A stretch of DNA of 64,000 nt from the NCBI RefSeq assembly GCF_000169335.1, contig NZ_AAXW01000011.1:76563-140562 (forward strand), in the 5' to 3' direction. Shown piece by piece: positions 55,601-64,000 of this stretch. The notes beneath the pieces are model-generated. The model had not been told where the DNA came from. It worked only from the letters and a program-made list of their open reading frames with translations, and ran no database searches. This DNA is from Crocosphaera chwakensis CCY0110 (GTDB taxonomy: Bacteria > Cyanobacteriota > Cyanobacteriia > Cyanobacteriales > Microcystaceae). The stretch's first letter is position 1, and each line of letters begins with the position of its first letter. Both the position numbers and the translations under genes were made by a program.

Positions 55601-58600
55601 ACAATTTTGAGATTAGTATCTTGAGATTGAGACGAATCATCAAAGGGATAATTCTCAAAAATGACTAAACTTTCAAATAATTCTTGGCCGCGAGCAACCT
55701 CACTCCATTCCATTATTTTTGAGAGAGGGGTATAAAAATAGCTGTCTTGTTCTCGATATTGGCGATTAAGCTCTTGTAACCAAGGAATTACTGAGCTTTG
55801 GTGAGGAATTGTAACTCGTACAGGTAGGGTGTTAATAAATAACCCTACCATTGATTCTACTCCTTCTAATTCTGGAGGTCTTCCTGAAACTGTTGTGCCA
55901 AAGACAACATCTGACTCTCCACTATAGCAACTTAATAACCATGCCCAAGCAGCTTGAATCATAATATTGAGGGTAAAGCGATGCTCTTGAGCCAGTAATT
56001 GCAGTTTTTCTGTAACATCACGGGAGAGTTGACCATGTTTCACTTTATATTCTGTTGACTGTTCATTCAATTGAGCGATCGCATCACTGATTAAAGGAGT
56101 TGGTGCAGTAAAACCTTGTAATTTTTCCCTCCAGAACCTTTCTGCTTGGGATAAATCTTGTTTTTGTAACCAATAAATGTAATTGCGATAAGAACGAGGT
56201 AGCTTTAACTCAAGGGTTGATTGTTGTTCATAAGCATAATAAAAAGACCATAATTCTTGATTAAGAATTGCGCCAGACCAACCATCTAAGAGAATATCGT
56301 GACGAGACCATACAAATTGATAAGTATCCTCACTAAGTTGAATCAGGGTAAACCGAATCAAAGGTGCTTGAGTTAAGTCAAACCCTTGTTCACGATCCTT
56401 ACTTAATAACTGTTTTAGGTTGTCTTTTTGTTCAGTTATGGAAAAAGAACGCCAATCTAATTCTGACCAAGAGAGATTTACCTGTTTAAAAACGACTTGT
56501 ACAGGTTGTTCTAACCCTTTTTGATAAAATGCCGTCCGTAAAATGGGATGTCTTTTAATCACTTGTTCCCAAGCATATTGAAGCGCGGTAGGATTTAGGG
56601 AGCCTTGTAGTTTAATGATAGATTGCTCAAAATAAACTGATGATTCAGGAGAATAGAGGGTATGGAATAAAATTCCTTGTTGTGTTGGAGAAAGCGCATA
56701 AATATCTTCAATATTGCTTTGATCAACTATTTGACTCAGTAAATAATCGACTTCTTGCTGGTTAAAACTGGCTACAGGAAAGTCTGAAGGAGTAAATCCT
56801 CCTGCTTCGGGTAATTGACAATGTTCAATCAAAAATTGAAGGTTTTTTTGATAATTATCAGCAAGTTTTTGAATTGTTTCTCTGCGATGGAAATTATTAC
56901 TAAATGTCCAATTTATTCTTAATTGACCAGCAATAATTTGACCATTAATATCAATCAGATGGCGACGTAAACATTGCTGACTATGGGATAAACCAGTAGA
57001 TTCTTGAGCAAATCCTACAATGGGAGGAGAAGCAGCAATCTGATCAAATTGTCCTAAATAATTAAAACTGATTTGTGCTTGGGGTAAGTTAGTTAGTTTG
57101 GCTTGAGTTTCAGGGTTCAAATAACGTAAAATACCGTAACCGATGCCTTTTTTGGGAATGCGTCGTAATTGTTCCTTAATTTCTTTAATTGCTTCTCCTG
57201 GATTATTTTTTCCTTGTTGTCCCAAACTTAAATTTACTGGAAAAACGCTAGTAAACCAGCCGACTGTTCTTGATAAATCAATTCCTTCAAATAAGTCTTC
57301 TCTTCCATGTCCTTCTAAATCTAATCGTAAGGATTTTTCCCCTGTCCACTGCTCAAAGGTTAATATTAATGCTGTGAGCAAAATATCATTGATTTGGGTA
57401 TTGTACGCTGAAGGCACTTTTTTTAATAATGCTTCTGTTTCCTCTGGACTTAAGACGATAGTCACATCAGCACTTGATGCTTGTGTATTTTGAGTCCTAT
57501 CTCCCTCATAATCAAGGGGCAAACTTTTTCTTGTCACACTTTGACTCTGCCAATAATCTAACTCAGCTTTTAAGGCATCAGAGTCAGCATATTCGAGTAG
57601 TTTGTTCCCCCATTGTCGGTAAGATGAGGTTTTGAATGGCAATGCTATCTCTTGCTCTTGGTCTAATTGATTATAAGCTGTGACTAAGTCTTCTAATAAA
57701 ATTCGCCAGGATACTCCATCTATAGCTAAATGGTGAATTACTATTAATAAACGACTGGGTTGCTTGTTTCCTAGGTGAAACAGTACAATTTTTATTAATT
57801 CTCCCCGACTTAAATTGAGACTTTTTTGGACTTGGTTGGCTTCTGTTTCAATTATCTTTGACTGTTGAGCAGTATTTATGTTTGATAAATCTTTGATTTC
57901 TACTGCAAAATCTGAATCAGCTTTTTGATAACTTTGTTGCCAATTATCTGCTACTTTTTCATACTTGAAGCGCAATGCGTCATGATGCTCTAAAACCTCT
58001 TTGAAGGCTTGATTTAATTGTTCAGGATTAATGTTATTTTCGACTTCTAATAAAACAGCTTGATTCCAATGGTAAATTTCGGGGAGATTCTGTTCAAAAA
58101 ACCAATGTTGAATGGGGGTTAAAGGTGCTACTCCTGTCAATATTCCTTGTTCTACTGCTAATTCTTCTGTCTGTTGCGCTACGGTGGCTAATTCAGCAAT
58201 AGTTTGATGTTCAAATAATTGCTTAGGACTAATTCTCAAACCGGCTTGTTTAGCACGGGCGACAATTTGAATAGTAAGGATTGAATCTCCCCCTAATTCA
58301 AAGAAATTGCTGTTAATACTTATTTTCTCTATTCGTAATACCTCAGACCACACTTGGGCTAGGATTTGTTCTCTATCAGTAGAAGGAGCAACAAAATCTG
58401 CTTGTGCCATTGCTGAAAAGTCTGGTGCTGGTAAGGCTTTTCGGTCAATTTTCCCATTGGGGGTCAATGGTAGTTTTTCTATGAAGACAAAGGCACTGGG
58501 TATCATGTAATCGGGGAGTTGTCCTTTGAGATAGTCTCTTAAGGTTTGATTTAAGCTATCTTCTCCCACCTCTTGGGTAACTATATAGGCAACTAATCTT

Positions 58601-61524
58601 TTGTTTCCTGGTTGGTCTTCTCTGGCAATGACAACGCTTTCTTGAACTTCAGGGTGGCTAGTCAAAAGGGACTCGATTTCTCCCAATTCGATTCTAAAAC
58701 CTCTAATTTTGACTTGATGGTCTATCCTGCCTATGTATTCAATATTGCCATCTGGTAGATAACGGCAGAGGTCTCCTGTTTTGTAGAGTCTGGTTTTTCC
58801 TGTGGGGTCGAAGGGATTGGGGATGAATTTTTCGGCGGTTAATTCTGGTCTGTTTAGGTAACCTCTGGCCAGTCCATCTCCTCCTATGTACAATTCTCCA
58901 GCTACTCCAATCGGAACTGGCTCTAAGTTAGAATCCAACAGATACATTTGCGTGTTATCAATTGGATGTCCTATCGATTGTACTGTCTTGGCTATATCTA
59001 ACGTTTTTGATAAACTTTTTACACAATAGACAGAAGACCAGATAGTGGTTTCTGTCGGTCCATAGACATTCCAAAGTTCTCGACTGCTTTGATGGAGTTG
59101 CTCAGCTAATGAAGTTGGTAAAGCCTCTCCTCCACATAAAATTTTCAGGTTCGATTTTCCTGTCCAGTTAGCTGCTATAAGCATTCGCCAAGTTGCCGGG
59201 GTTGCTTGCATAATTGTGGTGCAAGAGTTTTGTAATAAGTGAGCTAATTTTTCTCCATCTGATGCTGTTTCTTGACTAGCTAACAGAATAGTTCCTCCCC
59301 TTATTAAGGGTAAATATAGCTCTAAAGCTGCAATATCAAAGGAAATTGTGGTCACAGCCACCAAATTATCATCTTGGCTTAACCCTGGTTGTTTACTCAT
59401 TGAATTGAGAAAGTTGACCACTGATTGATGTTCTATTTGGACTCCTTTAGGTTTTCCCGTTGATCCAGAAGTATAAATTACATAAGCTAAATTCTGGGAA
59501 GTGACTGATGTTGTCACATTGTTTGAGGGATAAGTATTGATAGTCGTTGCTTCTTGTTGCCAATTAATTAAAGGGATTTCTATTGGTGTCAACTCTTCGA
59601 TGAGTTGGTTTTGGGTCAGCAATCCTCTCATCTGAGAATCTTTAATGACATAATTAATTCTCTCTGTCGGATAATTTGGATCAATGGGAACATAAGCTCC
59701 TCCTGCTTTTAATATTCCTAATAAACCAATGACCATTTCTAATGATCTTTCTATACAAATTCCGACTAAATTGTCTGGTTTAATTCCTAATTTGATTAAG
59801 TAATGGGCTAATTGATTGGCTTTTTGATTTAGTTCTTTATAAGTTAATTGTTTTTCTTCATAAACTATAGCTATTGCATTTGGCCTTTTTTCTGCCTGTT
59901 GTTCAAATAACTGATGAATACATTTATGTTTGGGATAATCTGCTTTCGTCTTATTCCACTCTACTAAAAATTGCTGTCTTTCTACTTCAGCTATTAGGGG
60001 TAATTTACCTACCTTTTCATCAGGATTACTTACCATTCCTTTTAAGAGAATTTTAAAATGGTTTACCATTCTTTCTATGGTTTCTCGTTTAAACAAGCCG
60101 GTATTATACTCCCAATTTCCTTGGATTCCTGATTCATTTTCTTCCATTGATAAAGTTAAATCAAACTTTGCAACATTAAAATTAACATCTAAAGGAGATA
60201 AGGTTAATCCTGGTAAAGTTAATTTTTGGTTGGGTGTATTTTGCAGAATAAACATGACCTGAAATAGAGGACTATAACTCAAGTTTCGTTCTGGTTTTAA
60301 TTCTTCAACTAATTTTTCAAAGGGGATTTCTTGATGAGCATACGCCCCTAAGCAAGTTTTTTTGACTTGTTGAAGTAGCTGCTTAACTGTTAGATTATCC
60401 TCAATATTGACTCGCATGATCAAAGTATTAAGAAAAAAGCCGATTAAAGCCTCTATTTCTTGGCGATTTCGGTTAGCAATGGGGGTTCCAATGGCAATAT
60501 CTTCTTGTCTCGAATAACGGCTTAATAAAAGACTAAAACCACTCAATAAAATCATAAATAAGGTAACATCTGAATCTTGAGTGAGTCGTTTTAATTTTTG
60601 GGTCAATTCGTGAGAAACAGTGAAAGTATAATGTGAGCCTTGAAATGTCTGTTTGGGCGGTCTAGCATAATCTGTAGGTAATTCTAACAATGGAGGAAGC
60701 CCTGACAATTTTGTTTTCCAATAATCAATTTTGTTTTGTAAATTCTCTCCTGATAACCATTCTCTTTGCCACACAGCAAAGTCAGCATATTGGATTTTGA
60801 GGGGAGATAATTGAGTTTTTTTTCCTTCAACGTAACCTGAATACAAGGTTGTCAATTCTTGAACAAATACCCCCATAGACCAACCATCAGAGATGATGTG
60901 GTGCATGGTTATCAAAAAAATATGATTTTTTGTTCCTAGTTTAATCAAACTTGCTCTAATTAATCTATCTTGAGATAGGTTAAAAGGCTTTTGTATTTCT
61001 TGTTCAATAAGCTGCTTAGTTCGTCTCTCTTTTTTTGCTGGTTCTAAGGATTCTAAATTGATTATTTCTACTGTTAGATTACCTTCTATATCAATAACTT
61101 GGATTGGTTCTCCGTTTAAGGTTTCAAATCTTGTTCGTAGGCTTTCATGTCTTTGAATAATTTGATTGATACTTTTTTCCAAAGCTTCTTGATTAAGATT
61201 TCCTTCTATGTTCAAGACACTCGGCATATTATAGGTGGAATTTTGTCCTTCTAATTCGCCTAAAAACCATAATCTTTGTTGAGCAAAGGATAGGGGCAGA
61301 TTTTGCCTTATTGATTGAGATTTGATTATGTCTTTAGTAACCAGAATGCCTTGATTTTCTTGTAAAAAAGCAATAATATCAGCCTTACGACTCGTTAATT
61401 CAGCTTTTAATTGAGGTGTTAATGCTCCTAAAGGAGCATTCAATTTCAACTTGTTTTCTTCAACAGAGAGTTTGATATCAAGCTGGTTCAGTTCGGATAA
61501 AAAGGCTTGAATAGATTTACTCAT
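52696..61524 (-). CDS. Nonribosomal peptide synthetase, two modules with terminal thioesterase
   Basis: A 2942-residue multidomain enzyme. Residues 1-60 are a TubC-type docking domain (MSKSIQAFLSELNQLDIKLS). C1 has HHIISDG at 208-214. A1 (about 530-1040) has YVIYTSGSTGKPKG near 682. By eye its specificity code is D-I-L-Q-L-G-V-I-W-K, a glycine type. PCP1 has FELGGDSI near 1081. An epimerization domain follows (HHLAIDGVSW near 1268). C2 has RHDILLDGW at 1741-1749, with Asp1743 in the second His position of HHxxxDG. A2 (about 2035-2540) has code D-V-W-H-I-S-L-I-D-K, serine. PCP2 has FFELGGHSLLA near 2616. The thioesterase has GHSFG near 2746 and a late PGDHLTIM His. It is the last synthetase of the line. 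Confidence 0.95.
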   Translation of the reverse strand: MSKSIQAFLSELNQLDIKLSVEENKLKLNAPLGALTPQLKAELTSRKADIIAFLQENQGILVTKDIIKSQSIRQNLPLSFAQQRLWFLGELEGQNSTYNMPSVLNIEGNLNQEALEKSINQIIQRHESLRTRFETLNGEPIQVIDIEGNLTVEIINLESLEPAKKERRTKQLIEQEIQKPFNLSQDRLIRASLIKLGTKNHIFLITMHHIISDGWSMGVFVQELTTLYSGYVEGKKTQLSPLKIQYADFAVWQREWLSGENLQNKIDYWKTKLSGLPPLLELPTDYARPPKQTFQGSHYTFTVSHELTQKLKRLTQDSDVTLFMILLSGFSLLLSRYSRQEDIAIGTPIANRNRQEIEALIGFFLNTLIMRVNIEDNLTVKQLLQQVKKTCLGAYAHQEIPFEKLVEELKPERNLSYSPLFQVMFILQNTPNQKLTLPGLTLSPLDVNFNVAKFDLTLSMEENESGIQGNWEYNTGLFKRETIERMVNHFKILLKGMVSNPDEKVGKLPLIAEVERQQFLVEWNKTKADYPKHKCIHQLFEQQAEKRPNAIAIVYEEKQLTYKELNQKANQLAHYLIKLGIKPDNLVGICIERSLEMVIGLLGILKAGGAYVPIDPNYPTERINYVIKDSQMRGLLTQNQLIEELTPIEIPLINWQQEATTINTYPSNNVTTSVTSQNLAYVIYTSGSTGKPKGVQIEHQSVVNFLNSMSKQPGLSQDDNLVAVTTISFDIAALELYLPLIRGGTILLASQETASDGEKLAHLLQNSCTTIMQATPATWRMLIAANWTGKSNLKILCGGEALPTSLAEQLHQSSRELWNVYGPTETTIWSSVYCVKSLSKTLDIAKTVQSIGHPIDNTQMYLLDSNLEPVPIGVAGELYIGGDGLARGYLNRPELTAEKFIPNPFDPTGKTRLYKTGDLCRYLPDGNIEYIGRIDHQVKIRGFRIELGEIESLLTSHPEVQESVVIAREDQPGNKRLVAYIVTQEVGEDSLNQTLRDYLKGQLPDYMIPSAFVFIEKLPLTPNGKIDRKALPAPDFSAMAQADFVAPSTDREQILAQVWSEVLRIEKISINSNFFELGGDSILTIQIVARAKQAGLRISPKQLFEHQTIAELATVAQQTEELAVEQGILTGVAPLTPIQHWFFEQNLPEIYHWNQAVLLEVENNINPEQLNQAFKEVLEHHDALRFKYEKVADNWQQSYQKADSDFAVEIKDLSNINTAQQSKIIETEANQVQKSLNLSRGELIKIVLFHLGNKQPSRLLIVIHHLAIDGVSWRILLEDLVTAYNQLDQEQEIALPFKTSSYRQWGNKLLEYADSDALKAELDYWQSQSVTRKSLPLDYEGDRTQNTQASSADVTIVLSPEETEALLKKVPSAYNTQINDILLTALILTFEQWTGEKSLRLDLEGHGREDLFEGIDLSRTVGWFTSVFPVNLSLGQQGKNNPGEAIKEIKEQLRRIPKKGIGYGILRYLNPETQAKLTNLPQAQISFNYLGQFDQIAASPPIVGFAQESTGLSHSQQCLRRHLIDINGQIIAGQLRINWTFSNNFHRRETIQKLADNYQKNLQFLIEHCQLPEAGGFTPSDFPVASFNQQEVDYLLSQIVDQSNIEDIYALSPTQQGILFHTLYSPESSVYFEQSIIKLQGSLNPTALQYAWEQVIKRHPILRTAFYQKGLEQPVQVVFKQVNLSWSELDWRSFSITEQKDNLKQLLSKDREQGFDLTQAPLIRFTLIQLSEDTYQFVWSRHDILLDGWSGAILNQELWSFYYAYEQQSTLELKLPRSYRNYIYWLQKQDLSQAERFWREKLQGFTAPTPLISDAIAQLNEQSTEYKVKHGQLSRDVTEKLQLLAQEHRFTLNIMIQAAWAWLLSCYSGESDVVFGTTVSGRPPELEGVESMVGLFINTLPVRVTIPHQSSVIPWLQELNRQYREQDSYFYTPLSKIMEWSEVARGQELFESLVIFENYPFDDSSQSQDTNLKIVEGSAFERTNYPLLLLIAPGQELSFMVSYMANRFSEETIERMLGHLSVILEAITANPQVSLQELSPLTELEKQQILVNWNDTSRDYPENQGLHQLIEAQVNQSPQAIAVKFEGESLTYGELNAKANQLAHYLREQGLQPDNLVGIALERSLEMVIGLLGILKAGAAYVPIDPSYPGDRIAYMLEDSKVSMLLTQGKLVDQLPVTDASLLCLDDDWKSLATYSTDNPPHIGTVDHLAYMIYTSGSTGKPKGAMNCHRGIVNRLLWMQEAYQLEASDRILQKTPFSFDVSVWEFFWPLMTGATLVVAKPEGHKDSAYLTNIIQQEQITTLHFVPPMLQVFIEEPDISGCTSLKRVICSGEALPYDLQERFFAHLDCELHNLYGPTEAAIDVSYWQCQPNSTLKKVPIGRPVANTQLYILNQALKPVPVGAVGELHIGGVQVGKGYLNRPQLTAEKFINDPFSQDAEARLYKTGDLCRYLPDGNIEYLGRIDHQVKIRGFRIELGEIEGVLTQHPDVREVVVIVRQDHFDNKQLVAYVVSPLFPDDDEQVMTIEGKLSQALRDYLKDKLPDYMIPFAFVLLPSLPLTPNGKIDRRSLPIPTAFTRSSQQRFIPPRDGLEQQLVEIWEEILNLAPISVQDSFFELGGHSLLAVRLISKISEVFDRLLPLATLFQHSTIEELANLLRSSDTVSAWSPLVNIQPHGEGTPFFCVPGVGGNVLYLYHLAKALGTNRPFYGLQSIGLDGKTNPLTRIEAIAAEYIKIIQTVQPEGPYLLAGHSFGASIAFEMAKQLEQQGEKIDLVAIFDALAPQNQTKEFGQDWDDADWIYNISQIINKLQKLNIEMSTEQLRKLSYEGQLEYFKTYLEQAQVIAPQGDIRQVKGLLEVFKTNSQIVYSPQDSISGNLAVFRAKDSDEITSMVETSDPSLGWQQWTSQSMQIQTIPGDHLTIMSPPHVQVLADALNQSIRLAKEM

Positions 61525-61589
61525 AATTATTAAATTGCTATGCTAGATTTTGACCAAGTATTAGAGTTAATGCTTCTACCTCTAAGGTT

Positions 61590-64000
61590 TTAAAGTTCTA
61601 ATTCTTCTCTATCGGACTCATCAAAAGATGAATACTGTTCATCCTGAATTGCTGTCCTTAAAAGACTTCTTTCGATTGATTCTGCAAGGTTTGCGATTCT
61701 AGGCTGCTCAAATAATAAACGGAGGGGAATTTCCAGAGAAAATTCTTCTCGAATACGAGATATTACCTGAGTTGCCAACAGGGAATGACCTCCTAATTCA
61801 AAGAAATTTTCGTTAATTCCTACTTCTTCGATTCTTAATATCTCCTGCCAAATCCGAGCTAACGTGATTTCAGTGTCGCTTTGAGGAGAAACAAACTCAT
61901 CCGATGTCGTTCTTTTACTCCAGTCAGGAGCAGGTAGAGCTTTACGGTTGATTTTGCCGTTAGGAGTTAAAGGAAGTTTCTCTAACAGCACAAAGGCACT
62001 GGGTATCATGTAGTCTGGTAGTTGCTCTTTGAGACAGTCTCTTAATGTTTGAGTCACACTACTTTGACTCATCTCGTCAGAGACTACATAAGCGACTAAT
62101 TGCTTGTTTCCTGGAGCATCTTCTCTGGCAATGACGACGCTTTCTCTAATCTCAGGATGGTTGCTTAGTTGAGCTTCTATTTCTCCGAGTTCGATTCTAA
62201 AGCCTCTTATTTTGACTTGATGGTCTATCCTGCCTATGTATTCAATGTTGCCATCTCGGCGGTAACGGCAGAGGTCTCCTGTTTTGTAGAGTTTTCCTGT
62301 TCCGAAGGGGTTGGGGATAAATTTTTCTGCGGTTAAGTCTGGTCGGTTTAAATATCCTCTGGCTAAACCATCTCCTCCAATTAATAATTCCCCAGGTACT
62401 CCTATAGGCACTGGTTGCAAGTGTAAATCTAGTATATAAACTTGGGTGTTATTAATCGGTCTTCCAATAGAGAGCTTTTCTAAATCTTCCCAATATTTAC
62501 CCACTGTCGCACAGACAGTATCTTCCGTCGGTCCGTAACCATTGAAGAAGTTGCGTCCTTGTGACCAAATAGCAGCAAGTTCACTGGGACAAGCTTCTCC
62601 AGCAACGATTATTGTTTCTAGGTTGGAAAAGCCATCAGGGGACATTACTGGTAAAGTCGAAGGTGGTAAGGTGATGTGAGTAATACCGTATTGATTAACA
62701 GTTTGCTGTAAGTTGTCTCCTGGTATTAAGTCGTCTTTTGCAGCTAATATTAATCTGGCTCCTGATAACAATGCCGTGACTACTTCCGACACTGAAGCAT
62801 CAAAACTAAACGAAGCAAATTGCAAGATGCGACTAACAGGTTCAACGTGCAGAAAAGAAACTTGTGCTTGAGCCAAATTAACGACGCCTTGATGTTGAAT
62901 CATCACGCCTTTAGGTTTACCCGTTGAACCTGAAGTATAGATAACATAGGCTAACTTATCTGAAGAGACACCACTGTTGCAATTGAGGTCACTATTTTTC
63001 TTTATTTCTGACCAATCCCTATCTAAACAAATAGATTGAGTTTCTGTCTTTGGCAATCTGTCGATTAACCTTTCTTGAGTTAATAAAATATTAACCCCTG
63101 AATCTTGTGACATATACTCAATCCGTTCTTGTGGATAATTGGGGTCAATAGGAACATAAGCTCCGCCTGCTTTTAATATCCCTAATAACCCTATCACCAT
63201 CTCCATAGAACGCTCTACACATATTCCCACCAATGTATCTGGCTTAACTCCCAGTTTCTGCAAATAATGACCTAATTGATTGGCTTTTTCATTGAGTTCT
63301 TGATAGGTTAATTGCTGGTTTTCATACACCACTGCTATGGCATCGGGTGTCCTTTTTACTTGTTCTTCAAACAATTGATGGATACATTTATCTTTGGGAT
63401 ATTCTGCTTCTGTCTCGTTCCACTCTACTAATATTTTCTGTTTTTCTCCTTCTGTTAATAGAGGTAATTTGGCTACTTTTTCTTGAGGATTTTCTACTAT
63501 TCCTTTTAATAAGTTTTGGAAGTGATTGACCATCCTCTCAATAGTTTCTCTCTCAAATAAATCGGTGTTATATTCCCAAGTTCCTACTAATCCTTGTTCT
63601 GTTTCTTCTAAGGATAGGGTTAAGTCAAATTTAGCAATTCCATAATCAATTTCTACTGGAGATAGACTTAATTCTGGTAAGCTTAATTCCTCCTTGGCTG
63701 TATTTTGTAAGATAAACATGACCTGGAATAGAGGAGAATGACTCATGTTCCTTTCGGGTTTAATTTCTTCGACTAATTTCTCGAAGGGAACATCTTGATG
63801 AGAGTATGCTTCTAAACAGGTGCTTCTGACTTGTTTAAGTAGTTCTTCTACGGTTGGATTTTCTTCTAAATTCACTCTCATTACTAAGGTATTGACAAAG
63901 AAACCAATTAATGGCTCTATTTCTTCTCGGTTTCTGTTGGCAATGGGTGAACCGATGGCTAAGTCTTCTTGTCTTGAGTAACGGGATAAGAGGATACTAA
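61590..64000 (-). CDS. Nonribosomal peptide synthetase, C-terminal part (partial at right edge)
   Basis: The frame runs off the right edge; an ATG at 63881 is internal, since YSRQEDLAIGSPIANRNREE of the condensation domain lies upstream in frame. The visible order is end of C, an A domain (YVIYTSGSTGKPKG) and PCP (FFELGGHSLLATQ). The A code by eye is D-A-S-T-I-A-G-V-C-K, close to tyrosine and phenylalanine types. The last 30 residues (AIQDEQYSSFDESDREELEL) are acidic and end in the short motif expected to bind the TubC-type docking domain of the next protein, which starts 65 bp downstream. Start and upstream modules are outside the window. Confidence 0.93.
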   Translation of the reverse strand, partial: SILLSRYSRQEDLAIGSPIANRNREEIEPLIGFFVNTLVMRVNLEENPTVEELLKQVRSTCLEAYSHQDVPFEKLVEEIKPERNMSHSPLFQVMFILQNTAKEELSLPELSLSPVEIDYGIAKFDLTLSLEETEQGLVGTWEYNTDLFERETIERMVNHFQNLLKGIVENPQEKVAKLPLLTEGEKQKILVEWNETEAEYPKDKCIHQLFEEQVKRTPDAIAVVYENQQLTYQELNEKANQLGHYLQKLGVKPDTLVGICVERSMEMVIGLLGILKAGGAYVPIDPNYPQERIEYMSQDSGVNILLTQERLIDRLPKTETQSICLDRDWSEIKKNSDLNCNSGVSSDKLAYVIYTSGSTGKPKGVMIQHQGVVNLAQAQVSFLHVEPVSRILQFASFSFDASVSEVVTALLSGARLILAAKDDLIPGDNLQQTVNQYGITHITLPPSTLPVMSPDGFSNLETIIVAGEACPSELAAIWSQGRNFFNGYGPTEDTVCATVGKYWEDLEKLSIGRPINNTQVYILDLHLQPVPIGVPGELLIGGDGLARGYLNRPDLTAEKFIPNPFGTGKLYKTGDLCRYRRDGNIEYIGRIDHQVKIRGFRIELGEIEAQLSNHPEIRESVVIAREDAPGNKQLVAYVVSDEMSQSSVTQTLRDCLKEQLPDYMIPSAFVLLEKLPLTPNGKINRKALPAPDWSKRTTSDEFVSPQSDTEITLARIWQEILRIEEVGINENFFELGGHSLLATQVISRIREEFSLEIPLRLLFEQPRIANLAESIERSLLRTAIQDEQYSSFDESDREELEL

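Noticed and set aside
57143..57493. Plus-strand open frame of 116 codons inside the synthetase
   Set aside because: It lies opposite well-conserved epimerization-domain sequence and has no independent signal.
63881..63881. ATG as the start of the right-edge synthetase
   Set aside because: Conserved condensation-domain sequence continues in frame upstream to the window edge.
1..64000. CRISPR array
   Set aside because: I found no regularly spaced direct repeats with unique spacers. Repeats present are palindromic or short tandem types.

Overview
The window looks like a chromosomal segment from a unicellular, Crocosphaera/Cyanothece-type cyanobacterium. The evidence is AT-rich DNA with many GCGATCGC (HIP1) octamers, an iron-stress chlorophyll-binding protein (IsiA), squalene-hopene cyclase, the cyanobacteria-typical glutaredoxin/glutathione synthetase pair, DUF2949 and nitrate-reductase-associated small proteins, Uma2 (DUF820) proteins and a PEP-CTERM protein. 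The genus is inference; no database search was possible.

Layout. 1-1.8 kb: biotin uptake and synthesis (lspA start, bioY, bioB). 1.9-5.9 kb: an orphan AT-rich nuclease-methylase-specificity fusion. 6-17.4 kb: housekeeping genes (gcvT, gshB with glutaredoxin, shc, aroA) mixed with small conserved unknowns. 17.4-20.2 kb: an isiA operon with an alpha/beta hydrolase and a four-cysteine membrane protein. 20.2-25.1 kb: repeats and gene relics around glmS and a broken IS630. 25.1-28.6 kb: an MscS-type channel, a 40-residue membrane protein, ruvX, tRNA-Gly, a DUF1499 protein and dapB. 28.6-31.9 kb: a two-gene module (J-domain protein plus HNH-like protein) bracketed by a 21-bp direct repeat; its second gene is split by an IS66-type element. 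32-39.7 kb: a PilZ-like protein, a structured-RNA candidate, a GAF-domain relic, then envelope/polysaccharide-type genes (HTTM-DCC, SGNH-like, polytopic glycosyltransferase-like, cupin, DegT aminotransferase). 41-46.1 kb: a YefM/YoeB-type toxin-antitoxin locus wrecked by nested insertion sequences. 46.2-51.2 kb: a sodium/solute symporter, a GT39-like protein and a PEP-CTERM protein. 51.2-64 kb: an MFS exporter and the end of a nonribosomal peptide synthetase (NRPS) cluster that continues past the right edge.

The insertion sequences can be read precisely. Two IS66-type copies of 1522 bp each have 14-bp terminal repeats and clean 8-bp target duplications. Removing them restores open frames in both targets. 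An IS4-like element with a 9-bp target duplication itself holds an IS1634-like element. Two transposase genes (IS630 and IS4-like) are each broken by a small GC-rich palindromic insertion.

The visible NRPS modules read as condensation-adenylation(aromatic)-carrier, then docking-condensation-adenylation(Gly-type code)-carrier-epimerization-condensation-adenylation(Ser)-carrier-thioesterase. Two points are odd. An epimerization domain follows a glycine-type adenylation domain, and the last condensation domain has Asp in place of the second His of HHxxxDG. The strongest candidates for something undescribed are the J-domain/HNH module between direct repeats, the structured RNA at about 32.66-32.80 kb, and the four-cysteine protein of the isiA operon.
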